Origin: Lactobacillus helveticus DSM 20075 = CGMCC 1.1877
Lineage (GTDB): Bacteria > Bacillota > Bacilli > Lactobacillales > Lactobacillaceae
Length of the DNA: 5,908 bases
Assembly (NCBI RefSeq): GCF_000160855.1
Contig: NZ_GG700753.1
Coordinates: 26,016-31,923, forward strand
Reading direction: 5' to 3'
Under the pieces are notes generated by a model. That model was not told the origin of the DNA. It made no database searches and saw only the letters and a list, made by a program, of their open reading frames with translations. The stretch's first letter is position 1. Every line of letters begins with the position of its first letter. The translations under genes and the position numbers were made by a program. Positions 5,829 to 5,908 of this stretch are shown piece after piece.

Positions 5829-5906
5829 CTATATTTTTAAGGCTCTTAGAATCGCTCTCTCAGCATCTGGAATTTACGCAAAATCATCTAATTTCAAGAT
5901 TTTTTC
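5829..5906 (-). pseudogene. Possible C-terminal gene remnant at the window edge
   Basis: On the minus strand one frame reads EKILKLDDFA, a TAA (5874-5876), then IPDAERAILRALKI and TAG (5829-5831). Both halves look protein-like and share a frame, as if a gene end carried a nonsense codon; alternatively a gene simply stops at the TAA. It is too short to identify, and the rest lies outside the window. Between it and the recombinase I see only AT-rich sequence without a convincing promoter. Confidence 0.2.
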
Positions 5907-5908
5907 TG

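Overview
The window looks like the chromosome of a low-GC lactic acid bacterium, most likely a Lactobacillus of the acidophilus/helveticus/crispatus type. The grounds are the strong AT bias, AAGGAG-type ribosome sites, T-tailed hairpin terminators, and the kinds of proteins present (a flavin reductase-like nitroreductase, a DUF915-type surface hydrolase and a glutathione reductase-like flavoprotein). The species assignment is inference; nothing here fixes it.

Left part (1-2960), minus strand. An intact NfrA/NfsA-like nitroreductase (76-828) has its own -10 box and a 14-bp terminator. Upstream of it lie two broken genes. The first (980-2145) is a chimera: its N-terminal two thirds is a DUF915-type membrane-anchored alpha/beta hydrolase. 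This changes, at a shared Gly-Ile-Ile-Gly, into the C-terminal half of a different alpha/beta hydrolase (YcjY-like), which then carries two frameshifts. It keeps a good promoter, ribosome site and terminator. The second (2293-2806) is a GNAT acetyltransferase split by one frameshift in its acetyl-CoA-binding motif.

Middle (2807-4311). A divergent regulatory region with an imperfect inverted repeat and repeated TTAAG/CTTAA words separates the GNAT remnant from an intact plus-strand flavoprotein disulfide reductase (2971-4311). That enzyme has the redox CxxxxC but lacks the His-Glu pair normally found near the C-terminus.

Right part (4312-5908) looks more accessory: a small open frame without a credible start (4379-4582), a 92-residue three-helix membrane protein (4609-4887), a run of five hairpins (4899-5098), and a short catalytic-domain-only tyrosine recombinase on the minus strand (5138-5758). 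The last 150 bases hold a possible gene-end remnant on the minus strand.

The two intact enzymes are both flavin-dependent redox proteins, but they are on opposite strands and not in one operon, so no joint pathway is claimed. The main biological signals are local gene decay and fusion on the left, and a small unexplained peptide plus membrane-protein pair next to a recombinase on the right. I saw no tRNA, rRNA, CRISPR array or intact transposase.
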